A stretch of DNA of 64,000 nucleotides from NCBI GenBank assembly GCA_902463235.1, contig CABQER010000004.1:1-64000 (forward strand), written 5' to 3'. Positions 8,504-16,067 of this stretch are shown piece by piece. A program made the translations under genes and the position numbers. The notes beneath the pieces are model-generated. The model had not been told where the DNA came from, searched no databases, and saw only the letters and a program-made list of their open reading frames with translations. The DNA is from an uncultured Faecalibacterium sp. (GTDB taxonomy: Bacteria > Bacillota > Clostridia > Oscillospirales > Ruminococcaceae). Within the stretch, counting starts at the first letter, position 1. Every line of letters begins with the position of its first letter.

Positions 8504-9844
8504 TTAGTGGATGAACACAGGACCCAGCGGGTTTGCGATGGGGCTTACATAGCCGCCCAGCAGCTTGGGGATAGCAAGGCTGATGTCGGGGACGTAGGTC
8601 AGCAGCAGCAGTGCAACGAACATGCACAGGTAGAACGGCAGGGTCGCCTTGACGACCTTTTCCATCGGGCGCTTTGCAACGGCAGAGCCGATGAACAGCA
8701 CAGCGCCGACAGGAGGAGTCAGCAGGCCGATGCCGCAGTTCAGAACCACGATGATACCGAACTGGATGGGATCGATGCCGATGGAGGTGGCGATGGGCAG
8801 CAGGATGGGGGTAGCGATCAGGATGATGGGAGCCATATCCATGATCATGCCCAGCACCAGCAGGATCAGGTCGATGAGCAGTGCAATGATGTAGGGGTTA
8901 TCGGTGAGGTCGGTGATGGCGGTTGCTGCCAGATCAGGAACGTGCAGCATGGTCAGGCAGTTGCCGAACACTGCAGAGGTAGCGATCAGGATCAGCACGA
9001 TGGACAGGGTGTTGACGCACTCGTCCAGAGCGTGCCACACGCCCTTCCAGTCCAGACCCTTATAGACGAACACGGAAACGAGCAGAGAGTAGATAACGGC
9101 GATAGCAGCGGACTCGGTAGCGGTAAACACACCGCCAACAACGCCGAACACCACGATGATAACAGCGGCCAGTGCCCAGATAGAGGTGCCCAGCTGCTTG
9201 ATAAAGCGCTTGATGCTGAACGCATCGCCCTTGGGGTAGTTGCGCTTGACCGAGATGATGTAGGAGCCGATCATCAGCACGATGGCCAGCAGAGCGCCGG
9301 GCAGGTAACCGGCCAGGAACAGACTGCCCACGGAGATACCACCGGCGGTGGTAGCGTAGATGACCATGTTATGGCTGGGAGGAACCAGCAGACCCTCGCA
9401 GGAGGAGGTGATGGTAACAGCGGTGGAGAAGTCTGCGCCGTAGCCCTGATCCACCATCATGGGGATCATGATAGAGCCGATGGAAGCGGTATCAGCAGAA
9501 GCAGAACCGGAAATACCACCGAAGAAGTAGGAAGCCACAATGTTGACCATGGCCATGCCGCCGCGCATCCAGCCAACGCAGGCGTCTGCCAGTGCGATCA
9601 GCTTTTCAGAGATGCCGCCGGAGCCCATGAGCACGCCCATGGTGATGAAGAACGGCACAGCCATCAGGCTGAAGGAAGAGATGCCCTTGACCATCAGACG
9701 GCAGACATCGGTCAGTGCCTGACCCTGCACCATCATGCACAGCACGCTGGAAAGACCAACGGCGTATGCAATGGGGAAACGCAGGAAGATCATTACAAAG
9801 AAGCTGACAAGAAGGACAATGATTGCCAGTGTCTGAACTGTCAT
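8504..9844 (-). CDS. dctM: TRAP transporter large permease (DctM)
   Basis: The 446-residue integral membrane protein has about 12 hydrophobic helices and belongs to the DctM/SiaM family. It forms the ion-coupled transport channel of a TRAP system, using a Na+ or H+ gradient to take up an acidic solute delivered by DctP. Family-like segments include PFFITMGVLMG near the N-terminus and GGIPP/GIGLLTPPVGAVLF-type loops near the C-terminus. GGAGG lies 9 bases before the ATG, and the gene starts one base after dctQ. The substrate cannot be read from sequence; hexuronates or C4-dicarboxylates are both possible. Confidence 0.93.
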   Translation of the reverse strand: MTVQTLAIIVLLVSFFVMIFLRFPIAYAVGLSSVLCMMVQGQALTDVCRLMVKGISSFSLMAVPFFITMGVLMGSGGISEKLIALADACVGWMRGGMAMVNIVASYFFGGISGSASADTASIGSIMIPMMVDQGYGADFSTAVTITSSCEGLLVPPSHNMVIYATTAGGISVGSLFLAGYLPGALLAIVLMIGSYIISVKRNYPKGDAFSIKRFIKQLGTSIWALAAVIIVVFGVVGGVFTATESAAIAVIYSLLVSVFVYKGLDWKGVWHALDECVNTLSIVLILIATSAVFGNCLTMLHVPDLAATAITDLTDNPYIIALLIDLILLVLGMIMDMAPIILIATPILLPIATSIGIDPIQFGIIVVLNCGIGLLTPPVGAVLFIGSAVAKRPMEKVVKATLPFYLCMFVALLLLTYVPDISLAIPKLLGGYVSPIANPLGPVFIH

Positions 9845-9845
9845 A

Positions 9846-10367
9846 TTACATTTCCTCCTTTACAAAAAAGCTCTTGATATGGTTATACAGAGACTCGATC
9901 TCGAAGATGATCATGGCAACACCGGCCAGCGGCACCGGGAAGTACATCCAGAAGCGGCTCAGCCAAGGCATGGAAACATAGAAGCCACGGCCGCCCAGCG
10001 TAGTGGCGTAGTTCCAGCCGACCATCATCATGACCACACCAAGGATCATCACGGCAACGTCGGACAGGATGTCCAGCGCCTTGACCACTTTCTTGGGCAG
10101 GTACATATCAAAGGCAGTCATGCGAATATGTGCGCCGCGGCGGATGGCCAGTGCAGCGCTCAGCACAGCCATGTAGCTCATGCAGGTCAGAACGACCTCC
10201 TCAGACCAGGAGGGGTCCGGGATAAAGGGGACGTAACGGCCGATGACCGACATCGTGGTAATGAGGATATCTGCGATCAGCAGGATCTTGCAGATAAACA
10301 GAACCACCTTGTAGGTAAAGTCGTACGCCGGTCTGATCTTATCCAGAGTGGTAAAGATTTTCGGCAT
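9846..10367 (-). CDS. dctQ: TRAP transporter small permease (DctQ)
   Basis: This 173-residue protein has four predicted membrane helices and the DctQ family hallmark: a WSEEV motif in the second half of the first helical pair (PDPSWSEEVVLTCMSYMAVL), followed by RRGAHIRM. DctQ scaffolds the DctM channel and contacts the binding protein. GGAGG precedes the ATG by 7 bases. It is between dctP and dctM in one operon. Confidence 0.93.
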   Translation of the reverse strand: MPKIFTTLDKIRPAYDFTYKVVLFICKILLIADILITTMSVIGRYVPFIPDPSWSEEVVLTCMSYMAVLSAALAIRRGAHIRMTAFDMYLPKKVVKALDILSDVAVMILGVVMMMVGWNYATTLGGRGFYVSMPWLSRFWMYFPVPLAGVAMIIFEIESLYNHIKSFFVKEEM

Positions 10368-10383
10368 AGAAATTCCTCCATAT

Positions 10384-10431
10384 AAAAACCCGGCGAAGCC
10401 TGCGGGCGTATTCCCGTGGGCCCCCGCCGGG
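10384..10431 (-). promoter_or_regulatory. intercistronic hairpin between dctP and dctQ
   Basis: On the minus strand CCCGGCG (10425-10431) pairs with CGCCGGG (10389-10395), with a large GC-rich loop, and is followed by five T. It could cause partial termination or protect the dctP message, giving more binding protein than permease. Both functions are inferred. Confidence 0.6.
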
Positions 10432-10464
10432 CAATGTACTACTTGGATCGGATGGAAAGCCAGC

Positions 10465-11556
10465 TTATGCCTTCATGTCCAGCAGCTTCTGGTACAGCTC
10501 AGCCTGATCAGAGGTGTTGTCCTTGATGACCTTAGCGCAAGCTTCCTGCCAAGGAGTCTTGTCGTCCACATCCACAACGTTGCAGCCGGAGGAGCGCAGC
10601 TCTTCCAGAACCTTGTTCTCAGCGGTCTCAGACAGATCAGCGTTGAACTTCTGGGTGTCGGCAGCAGCAGCCATAACAGCAGCCTGCTGGTTAGCGGTCA
10701 GCTTGCCCCATGCGTTGTCGGTGATGACAGCCTGCACAGCGCCCAGAGTGTGGCCGTCCAGGATCAGGTTGTTAGCAACCTCGGGGAAGGCGTTGGACTT
10801 GTAGTTTGCGATGGGCTGCTCAGCGCCATCCACAACGCCGGTCTGCAGTGCGCTGTACAGCTCGCCGAAGGCAACGACGGTGGGGTTAGCGCCCAGACCC
10901 TCGACCATGCCGTTCATAACGGGGTCGTTGGACACACGCAGCTTCATGCCCTTCAGGTCGCCGATAGCAGCAACGGGCTTGACGGTGAAGAAGTGACGGA
11001 AGCCCTCCTCGCCGTAGAACAGGCCGCGAACGGGCAGGCCCAGTTCCTGGGGCTCGTTCAGGAACTCAGGAGCCAGATCGCTGTTGGCAAAGTTCCAGAA
11101 GTGAGCGCGGTTGTTGAAGGTGAAGGGGATGGACAGGAGCTTAGACTTGTTGCAGCCGTAGCTGGTCAGAGCGAAAGCAGAGATACGGCTGATATCAATG
11201 GAGGTAGAACCGCCCAGAATAGCGTCCAGAACGTCGTTCTCAGAGCCCAGAACACCGGAAGCCTGCACGTCGACGACCACAGAACCGCCGCTCAGCTCCT
11301 CGACCTTCTCCTTGAAGTGAGAACCGGTCTGGCCAACGATGGTATCCAGCGGGTTGACCTCGGCGTAGACCAGAGTCACCTTGGGATCGCTGGCAGCAGC
11401 AGCTGCATCACCGGCAGCAGCAGAAGAAGCTGCGGTAGAGGTGGAAGCAGCGGTAGAAGTGGAGCCGCTCTTGGAACCACCGCAGGCGGTCAGAGCAACA
11501 GCAGCGGTAGCTGCACCGGCAACGGCCATAAAGCTACGACGAGAGATCATTTTCAT
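10465..11556 (-). CDS. dctP: TRAP transporter solute-binding lipoprotein (DctP)
   Basis: The 363-residue product starts MKMISRRSFMAVAG and has a lipobox ending LTAC, so it is a membrane-anchored extracytoplasmic lipoprotein; the SRRSFM run resembles a twin-arginine signal. A Ser/Ala/Thr-rich linker is followed by a DctP-family domain with GMKLRV, whose Arg normally salt-bridges the ligand carboxylate, and ALQTGVVDGAEQP. I chose ATG 11556, which has AAGGAGG nine bases upstream, instead of an upstream in-frame start. It is the first gene of the TRAP operon, with AraC-like repeats at its promoter. Confidence 0.92.
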   Translation of the reverse strand: MKMISRRSFMAVAGAATAAVALTACGGSKSGSTSTAASTSTAASSAAAGDAAAAASDPKVTLVYAEVNPLDTIVGQTGSHFKEKVEELSGGSVVVDVQASGVLGSENDVLDAILGGSTSIDISRISAFALTSYGCNKSKLLSIPFTFNNRAHFWNFANSDLAPEFLNEPQELGLPVRGLFYGEEGFRHFFTVKPVAAIGDLKGMKLRVSNDPVMNGMVEGLGANPTVVAFGELYSALQTGVVDGAEQPIANYKSNAFPEVANNLILDGHTLGAVQAVITDNAWGKLTANQQAAVMAAAADTQKFNADLSETAENKVLEELRSSGCNVVDVDDKTPWQEACAKVIKDNTSDQAELYQKLLDMKA

Positions 11557-11634
11557 AGGAATCGTCCTCCTTAAAATAATTGTGAAATTCTCCGGGCGCA
11601 CAGGTGCCGGAGCTTTCGTTCATTGACTGTACAC

Positions 11635-11663
11635 ACTTTAGCAAATTTTCCGAAATGAAACAA
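11635..11663 (-). promoter_or_regulatory. promoter of the dctPQM operon
   Basis: On the minus strand, -35 TTGTTT (11658-11663) and -10 TAAAGT (11635-11640) are 17 bases apart. The weak match to consensus fits a promoter that needs an activator, and two direct repeats lie immediately upstream. The leader contains a small GC hairpin (about 11590-11611). Confidence 0.6.
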
Positions 11664-11666
11664 GGG

Positions 11667-11701
11667 TTTTCGAAAAATGTCCTGTTTTTCGAAAGAATGT
11701 C
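11667..11701 (-). promoter_or_regulatory. tandem direct repeats, candidate response-regulator sites
   Basis: Two near-identical copies, TTTTCGAAAAATGTC (11667-11681) and TTTTCGAAAGAATGTC (11686-11701), have a period of 19-20 bases. They end three bases from the dctP -35 box. This is the usual placement for AraC-family activators, and an AraC-type response regulator is encoded about 1.2 kb away. A partial third copy, CCGAAAAATGTCC, lies at 11802-11814. Confidence 0.6.
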
Positions 11702-11790
11702 AAGATAGTTTTTGCCATATTGCACAACCGCTTTCTGTCTTGTTTGTGCAACACTACCGACCAGTTGGATACATTCCTGTATTTATGACG

Positions 11791-11835
11791 AAAATAACAC
11801 CCCGAAAAATGTCCGTCCGGGCACTTCTCGGGGTG
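11791..11835 (-). terminator. terminator of the sensor operon
   Basis: CACCCCGA (798-805 of the 11-kb block) pairs with TCGGGGTG (11828-11835). On the minus strand this is followed by TTATTTT. It lies just after the stop of the second DctP-like gene. Confidence 0.6.
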
Positions 11836-11841
11836 GTTTCT

Positions 11842-12846
11842 TCAGCTTTTCTGTATCCGGTCGATCAGCTCCTGCTGGGCAGAGAATTCATCATACATGG
11901 GCTGCACCGCTGCGCGGAAGCGGGCTTTTTCGGCCTCGTCCAGTTCGGTGACGCAGATGCCCCGCTTGCGCATATTCTGCTCTGCGTTCGCCTCCCGCCG
12001 TGCCCAGAGTTCCCGCTCCTTCTGCGCGCTCTCCCGGGCGCAGATGCGGATCACCTCCGGGAAGCTTTCGTCCAATGCGGCAAGCTTATCCATTACCGCC
12101 GGGCTGGCCAACTGCACCTCCGGCACACGGGTGTGCTCGTCCTTTAGGAAAAAGGGCGCTACCTCGTAGTGCCCCATTACCTCGTAGCTGGGCCAGTTGT
12201 TCTCTGCCCCGTCGATCTCGGCGTTATGCAGGGCGGCATATACCTTGCTGTACACCACCTGCGCCGGCTTTGCGCCCAACGCGGTGATCATGTCGCTCAT
12301 CATGTCCGACTCCTGCACCCGGATGGTCAGCCTCTGCAGGTCATCCAGCCCAGTCACCTTTTCCCGAGTGTAGAAGCTGCGCACACCGGCGTCGAACCAT
12401 GAAAGCCCTACTAGGTCCATCCCATCCAGCATGGCCAGAAACTCATCACCGATGCTGCCGTCCAGCACCCGCCACATCTGCTGGGCATCGCTGTACAGGT
12501 AGGGCAGCTGCAACACGCTGAGTTCCGGCTCGTACTCTGCCAGCTGGCTCAGGGACACGCGGGAAAAATCCACCCCGCCGAACTGCATCTGCTGGATGAC
12601 GCTCTGCTCCGCGCCCAGCTCTGCCCCGCTGTAAACCAGCACCTTTACCCGGCCGCCCGTGCGCTGCGCCACAAGCTCCGCAAAGGCCTTTGCGGCCTTG
12701 CTGGTGGGGTAGTCCTCCGGCTGGTTCTCCGCATAGCGCAGAATGAGCGGCTTCTCCTGCTGTGAAGAAGCAGACTGCGCCGTACAGCCTGTAACTGCCA
12801 GCGCCGGGGCTGCCGTAAGCAGACGCAGCAGCTGACGGCGGGTCAC
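11842..12846 (-). CDS. DctP-like extracytoplasmic lipoprotein linked to a two-component system
   Basis: The 334-residue protein starts MTRRQLLRLLTAAP and has the lipobox VTGC, then a complete DctP-family domain including LTIRVQES and HNAEIDGAENNW. The GTG start overlaps the response-regulator stop codon (GTGA), so translation is coupled and it is the third gene of a histidine kinase/regulator operon. It lacks its own permeases. I infer a sensing role: it may capture the TRAP substrate and present it to the kinase, as known for some binding-protein-dependent sensor kinases. It could instead be a second binding protein feeding DctQM. Confidence 0.85.
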   Translation of the reverse strand: MTRRQLLRLLTAAPALAVTGCTAQSASSQQEKPLILRYAENQPEDYPTSKAAKAFAELVAQRTGGRVKVLVYSGAELGAEQSVIQQMQFGGVDFSRVSLSQLAEYEPELSVLQLPYLYSDAQQMWRVLDGSIGDEFLAMLDGMDLVGLSWFDAGVRSFYTREKVTGLDDLQRLTIRVQESDMMSDMITALGAKPAQVVYSKVYAALHNAEIDGAENNWPSYEVMGHYEVAPFFLKDEHTRVPEVQLASPAVMDKLAALDESFPEVIRICARESAQKERELWARREANAEQNMRKRGICVTELDEAEKARFRAAVQPMYDEFSAQQELIDRIQKS

Positions 12847-13652
12847 AGCCGCGCCTCCCGGGCTGCCTTTGCCGCTTCCTTCCGGTACTGGGTGGGGGTC
12901 ATGCCGGTGCGCTTTTTAAAGGCACGGGCAAAGTAGCTGGCGTCCTCGTAGCCCACCATGGAGGCCACCTCCGCTGCGGAGCGGAAGGGGTCGGACAGCA
13001 GCTCCTTGGCGGCGTTGATGCGCAGCTCGGTCAGGCAGTCCAGAAAGTTCATCTTCTGGTACTTTTTGAACTGTGCCGAAAGATACGCCGGGCTGATGTG
13101 CAAAATTTCGCTCACGCTGTCCAGCGAGAGGTCGGCCATATAGTTATCTTCCATATACTTGCGCACATGATCCATCACCAGTGCGTTGCGGTCGCTCTCC
13201 CCTTCCCCAGCGGGGTCGGTCTCCTGCTCCGAAGCGGCTTCCGGTTCTACCGCTGCCAGCTCGGCCAGACGGCGTCCGGCTTCAATTTGCCGGATAGCGC
13301 GGCGGATGGCGGCCTCGGTCTCGTCCGGGTCCACCGGCTTCAGCAGATAGTCGCAGGCGCCCAGATGCACCGCCTCGTGGGCGTACTGGAACAGGCTGTA
13401 CGCCGTGATAAAGATCACCTTGCACTCCGGGCGCTGTTCCAGCACCGCGCGGGCGGCATCCAAGCCGTTCATGCCCGGCATCTCGATGTCCATCAAAATC
13501 AGGTCTGCTTCCCAGAGCACAGCGGTATCGGCGGCTTTGCGGCCGTTTTCCGCCATCTCCACCGTCACCTCATGCTCGAACCGGCGCATGACGATATCCG
13601 CCAGCGCCTCCCGCTCCATCCTCTCGTCATCCGCGATCAACAGACGAATCAT
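12843..13652 (-). CDS. AraC-type DNA-binding response regulator (YesN-like)
   Basis: The 269-residue protein has an N-terminal receiver domain with the phosphoacceptor Asp in LMDIEMPGMNGL, the switch residues FITAY and LLKPV, then a linker and a C-terminal double helix-turn-helix of the AraC family (about 165-262), including GYEDASYFARAFKKRTGMTP. It overlaps the kinase gene by four bases (ATGA) and is followed by the overlapping DctP-like gene. Its likely targets are the direct repeats upstream of dctP. This is a YesM/YesN-type pair, common for sugar and oligosaccharide uptake in Firmicutes. Confidence 0.92.
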   Translation of the reverse strand: MIRLLIADDERMEREALADIVMRRFEHEVTVEMAENGRKAADTAVLWEADLILMDIEMPGMNGLDAARAVLEQRPECKVIFITAYSLFQYAHEAVHLGACDYLLKPVDPDETEAAIRRAIRQIEAGRRLAELAAVEPEAASEQETDPAGEGESDRNALVMDHVRKYMEDNYMADLSLDSVSEILHISPAYLSAQFKKYQKMNFLDCLTELRINAAKELLSDPFRSAAEVASMVGYEDASYFARAFKKRTGMTPTQYRKEAAKAAREARL

Positions 13653-15178
13653 TCCTCAAATTCCTCCTCATTCTCCACCAGCGGCAGATACAGGATCACC
13701 GCAGTTCCCCGCCCCGGCCGGGAGCGCACCACCACCCGGCAGCGGGCATCCAGCAGCCGCAGGCGGGCGGCCACGTTATAAATACCGATATGTTCCCAGC
13801 GGGGTGCGGGCTGCTCCAGTGCCGTGCGCAGCTGCTGCAGCTGCTCCGGCTCAATGCCCATACCGTTGTCCAGTACCCGGATGCACAGCAGACCTTTTTC
13901 CCGCAGAGGGATCATACGGATGCGCACCACGCCGCCCTCTTCCTTGGGGCAGATGCCATGCTTAAAGGCATTTTCCACGATAGGCTGCAAGATAAAGGAC
14001 GGCACCATGGTCTCGGTCAGGTCCAGCGAATCCGAGAACGCCCACTGCATCTGCACCCGGTCGCCAAAGCGCACATGGTAGATGGAGTAATATTCGTCCA
14101 CAACGCGCACCTCCCGGGAGAGGGGCACCTGCTCATCGTTGCTCATCAGGCTGTAACGCAGCAGATGGGAAAGCGCCATGATGAGCGCCTGCGTGCGGTA
14201 GGCGGACTCTGTGCCCGCCATCTGCTGGATGACGTTCAGGGTGTTGAACAGAAAATGCGGGTCGATCTGGCTGCGCAGCTGCTGCAACCGGCTGCGCTCC
14301 ATGCGGTTCTGCAGTTCCAGCGCCTCGGTCTTTTGGCGGTGCAGCTCCCGCTCGATCTCGTTTTTCTCCTGTAAGGTACTCACCTGCTGCGCCATGGAGT
14401 GCTTCATGCGGTTGAAAGACTCCGCCAGCTGTCCGATCTCCGGCTGCTTGGGCAGCGGGATGTCCGGGGTGTCGAACTGGCTGCGACTGATGGCACGGGA
14501 GGCCTCGATCATCTGAGACACCGGGGTCAGCAGCTGCATGACCATCAGACCGGAGGCGCAGCCCAGCGCCACGCATAGCGCCACCACCACGATCTGCATC
14601 AGGGCGATCCGTTCGCCCAGCTCCGAGATCTCGGTGTAAGTAGTCTGAGCGTCCAGAATCGAGGCTTTCAGCAGCTGCATAGTGTACTGGCTCAGATACC
14701 CGCCGCAGACCGAGACCTTGTTGTAGTACAGCTGGGAAGCCTTTGCTTCCTGCCCACTGGAAAGATAGCTCTCCAGCTCTTCCAAAAGGGTGTTGTAACT
14801 GCCGTAGGTGGTCTCCACCGCGCCGTACAGCACCCACTGCTCATCACTGACGTTCTGCAAGCCGTCCATATTGGATCGGATGCGCCACAGCCATGCGTTG
14901 CTGGTGGAGCAGGCTGCCCGGAGCTTTTCCAGCATTTCCTCGGTCTCGCCGTTCTCCCAGCGGTATGCTTCCAGAATGCTGATGGAGCTTTCCACACCGC
15001 CCTGAAAGCGGCTGATGGCGTTAAAGTTGCCCATCTGGTCGTCCTGCACCTGCTGCACCGCCCGTGCCTGATAGCCGTTGAGGGCAAGCTGTAATGCAAA
15101 GGCCGCAAAAAAAGCTGCCAGACACAGCACCATGCGCTGCTTGAGCGTAACGCTGTGCTTCCAGTTGCGCTTTTCCAT
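13649..15178 (-). CDS. sensor histidine kinase, YesM/LytS type
   Basis: The 509-residue protein has a first membrane helix (about 12-32), an extracytoplasmic helical domain (about 35-190), a second membrane helix (about 195-220), a HAMP-like linker, and a His_kinase domain with the phosphorylated His in SQIDPHFLFNTLN. The C-terminal ATPase has FILQPIVENAFKHG (N box), DNGMGI and GIGIYN-type glycine positions. It is the first gene of the operon with the regulator and DctP-like lipoprotein. GGGGG lies nine bases before the ATG. The ligand is unknown; the neighbouring lipoprotein may present it. Confidence 0.92.
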   Translation of the reverse strand: MEKRNWKHSVTLKQRMVLCLAAFFAAFALQLALNGYQARAVQQVQDDQMGNFNAISRFQGGVESSISILEAYRWENGETEEMLEKLRAACSTSNAWLWRIRSNMDGLQNVSDEQWVLYGAVETTYGSYNTLLEELESYLSSGQEAKASQLYYNKVSVCGGYLSQYTMQLLKASILDAQTTYTEISELGERIALMQIVVVALCVALGCASGLMVMQLLTPVSQMIEASRAISRSQFDTPDIPLPKQPEIGQLAESFNRMKHSMAQQVSTLQEKNEIERELHRQKTEALELQNRMERSRLQQLRSQIDPHFLFNTLNVIQQMAGTESAYRTQALIMALSHLLRYSLMSNDEQVPLSREVRVVDEYYSIYHVRFGDRVQMQWAFSDSLDLTETMVPSFILQPIVENAFKHGICPKEEGGVVRIRMIPLREKGLLCIRVLDNGMGIEPEQLQQLRTALEQPAPRWEHIGIYNVAARLRLLDARCRVVVRSRPGRGTAVILYLPLVENEEEFEE

Positions 15179-15202
15179 GCAAGGCTTCCCCCTTTTTCGT
15201 TA

Positions 15203-15257
15203 GATAATATCCGTTGGATAATATCTTATTCTACCACGCCTTGCGGGCGGTTTGCAA
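15203..15257 (-). promoter_or_regulatory. promoter of the sensor operon with tandem repeats
   Basis: On the minus strand, -35 TTGCAA (15252-15257) and -10 TAGAAT (15228-15233) are 18 bases apart. Around the predicted start the nonamer GATAATATC occurs twice (15203-15211 and 15217-15225, plus-strand reading), 14 bases apart. The repeats could be an operator or an RNA element. Confidence 0.6.
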
Positions 15258-15261
15258 GCCG

Positions 15262-15318
15262 GATGCACCACCGCCGGTGCATCTTTTGCTTGCTTCTTGC
15301 CGGTAAATGTGGTACTAT
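15262..15318 (+). promoter_or_regulatory. hairpin and promoter upstream of the YcxB-like gene
   Basis: GATGCACC pairs with GGTGCATC (15262-15283) and is followed by TTTT, a terminator-like element that would block plus-strand read-through. Next come -35 TTGCTT (15290-15295) and -10 TACTAT (15313-15318), 17 bases apart. The start codon follows at 15341. Confidence 0.6.
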
Positions 15319-15340
15319 GCCCAAAAAGGAGGGTAACTTT

Positions 15341-15871
15341 ATGACCCAGAATGTTTGCGTTTCCGTTCAGATGGACGAAAAGAGCTTTCACGATTTTGCA
15401 GCCTTTGACCTGCTGCACCACAACAAGGGCTGGCAGCGTCCGGCGGTGTTCACCGCCATTCTGCTGGTGTGTGCCGGTATCTGCCTGAGCCAGATCGGCA
15501 AGCGGGAGGGTGCCGGGCTGCTGACCGCCGTGCTGGCCATCGTAGCCATCGGTCTGCCCGCCGTATACTTCGGCACTTTCTTTTCGAACCTCTCCAAGCA
15601 GATCAAAAAGCTGGGTCTGCCCCGCCCCTTCTACCGACTGGAACTGGACGCCGCCGGGCTTTCGGTCTGGATGGCCGGTGAGCAGAACAAAGCCGAGCCC
15701 ACCAATCGCTACACTTGGAACACCGTGTACTGCGCCTACCGCACCAAAGAGGCGGTGTACATCTACGTTCAGAAGAATCAGGCCTATCTGCTGAACGAGA
15801 GCATGGATGCCGCATGGAGTCTGCTGGGCAGTGCCCTGCCCGCCGCCAGCCTGCACGACTGCCGGAAATAA
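15341..15871 (+). CDS. YcxB-like membrane protein
   Basis: The 176-residue protein has two membrane helices (about 34-52 and 58-78) followed by a soluble domain with the pattern YRLELDAAGLSVW...YTWNTVYCAYRTKEAVYIYVQ, typical of the YcxB-like family. The biochemical role of that family is unknown. AAAGGAGGG lies upstream of ATG 15341; longer in-frame starts lack such a site. It is transcribed alone and followed by repeat copy 1, which doubles as its terminator. Confidence 0.75.
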   Translation: MTQNVCVSVQMDEKSFHDFAAFDLLHHNKGWQRPAVFTAILLVCAGICLSQIGKREGAGLLTAVLAIVAIGLPAVYFGTFFSNLSKQIKKLGLPRPFYRLELDAAGLSVWMAGEQNKAEPTNRYTWNTVYCAYRTKEAVYIYVQKNQAYLLNESMDAAWSLLGSALPAASLHDCRK

Positions 15872-15983
15872 GGGCACCGGAACGATTTCAATGCGCTCCG
15901 CTTTGCTCTGCGCATGAATAGCGGAATAATTATGATTCTTTCGAAAACCCGGAGCGTCTGCGGACGCTCCGGGTTTTCATTTT
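15871..15983 (+). repeat. dispersed palindromic repeat, copy 1
   Basis: This copy aligns with those at 38686-38804 and 41302-41424. It starts with a CCGGAACGATTTCAATG-like block, continues with CTCCGCTTTGCTCTG and AATAGCGGAATAATT, and ends in a perfect 15-bp hairpin (15944-15958 with 15963-15977, loop TGCG) followed by T-rich DNA. The central GGAGCGTCTGCGGACGCTCC is identical in copy 2, but the outer stem is AAAACCC/GGGTTTT instead of GGGATAG/CTATCCC, so pairing is kept by changes on both arms. It lies between convergent genes and can act as a terminator. Confidence 0.85.
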
Positions 15984-15999
15984 ACATAACAATTTTTAC

Positions 16000-16044
16000 A
16001 AAACAAAAACCCACGCTGCGGCAAAGCAAAAGCGCAGCGTGGGT
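16000..16044 (-). terminator. terminator of uxuAB
   Basis: On the minus strand a perfect 12-bp stem (16033-16044 with 16009-16020) is followed by TTTTTGTTTTG. It lies 24 bases after the uxuB stop codon. Confidence 0.92.
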
Positions 16045-16067
16045 CACGGAAATAGCGTTATAAAGTT

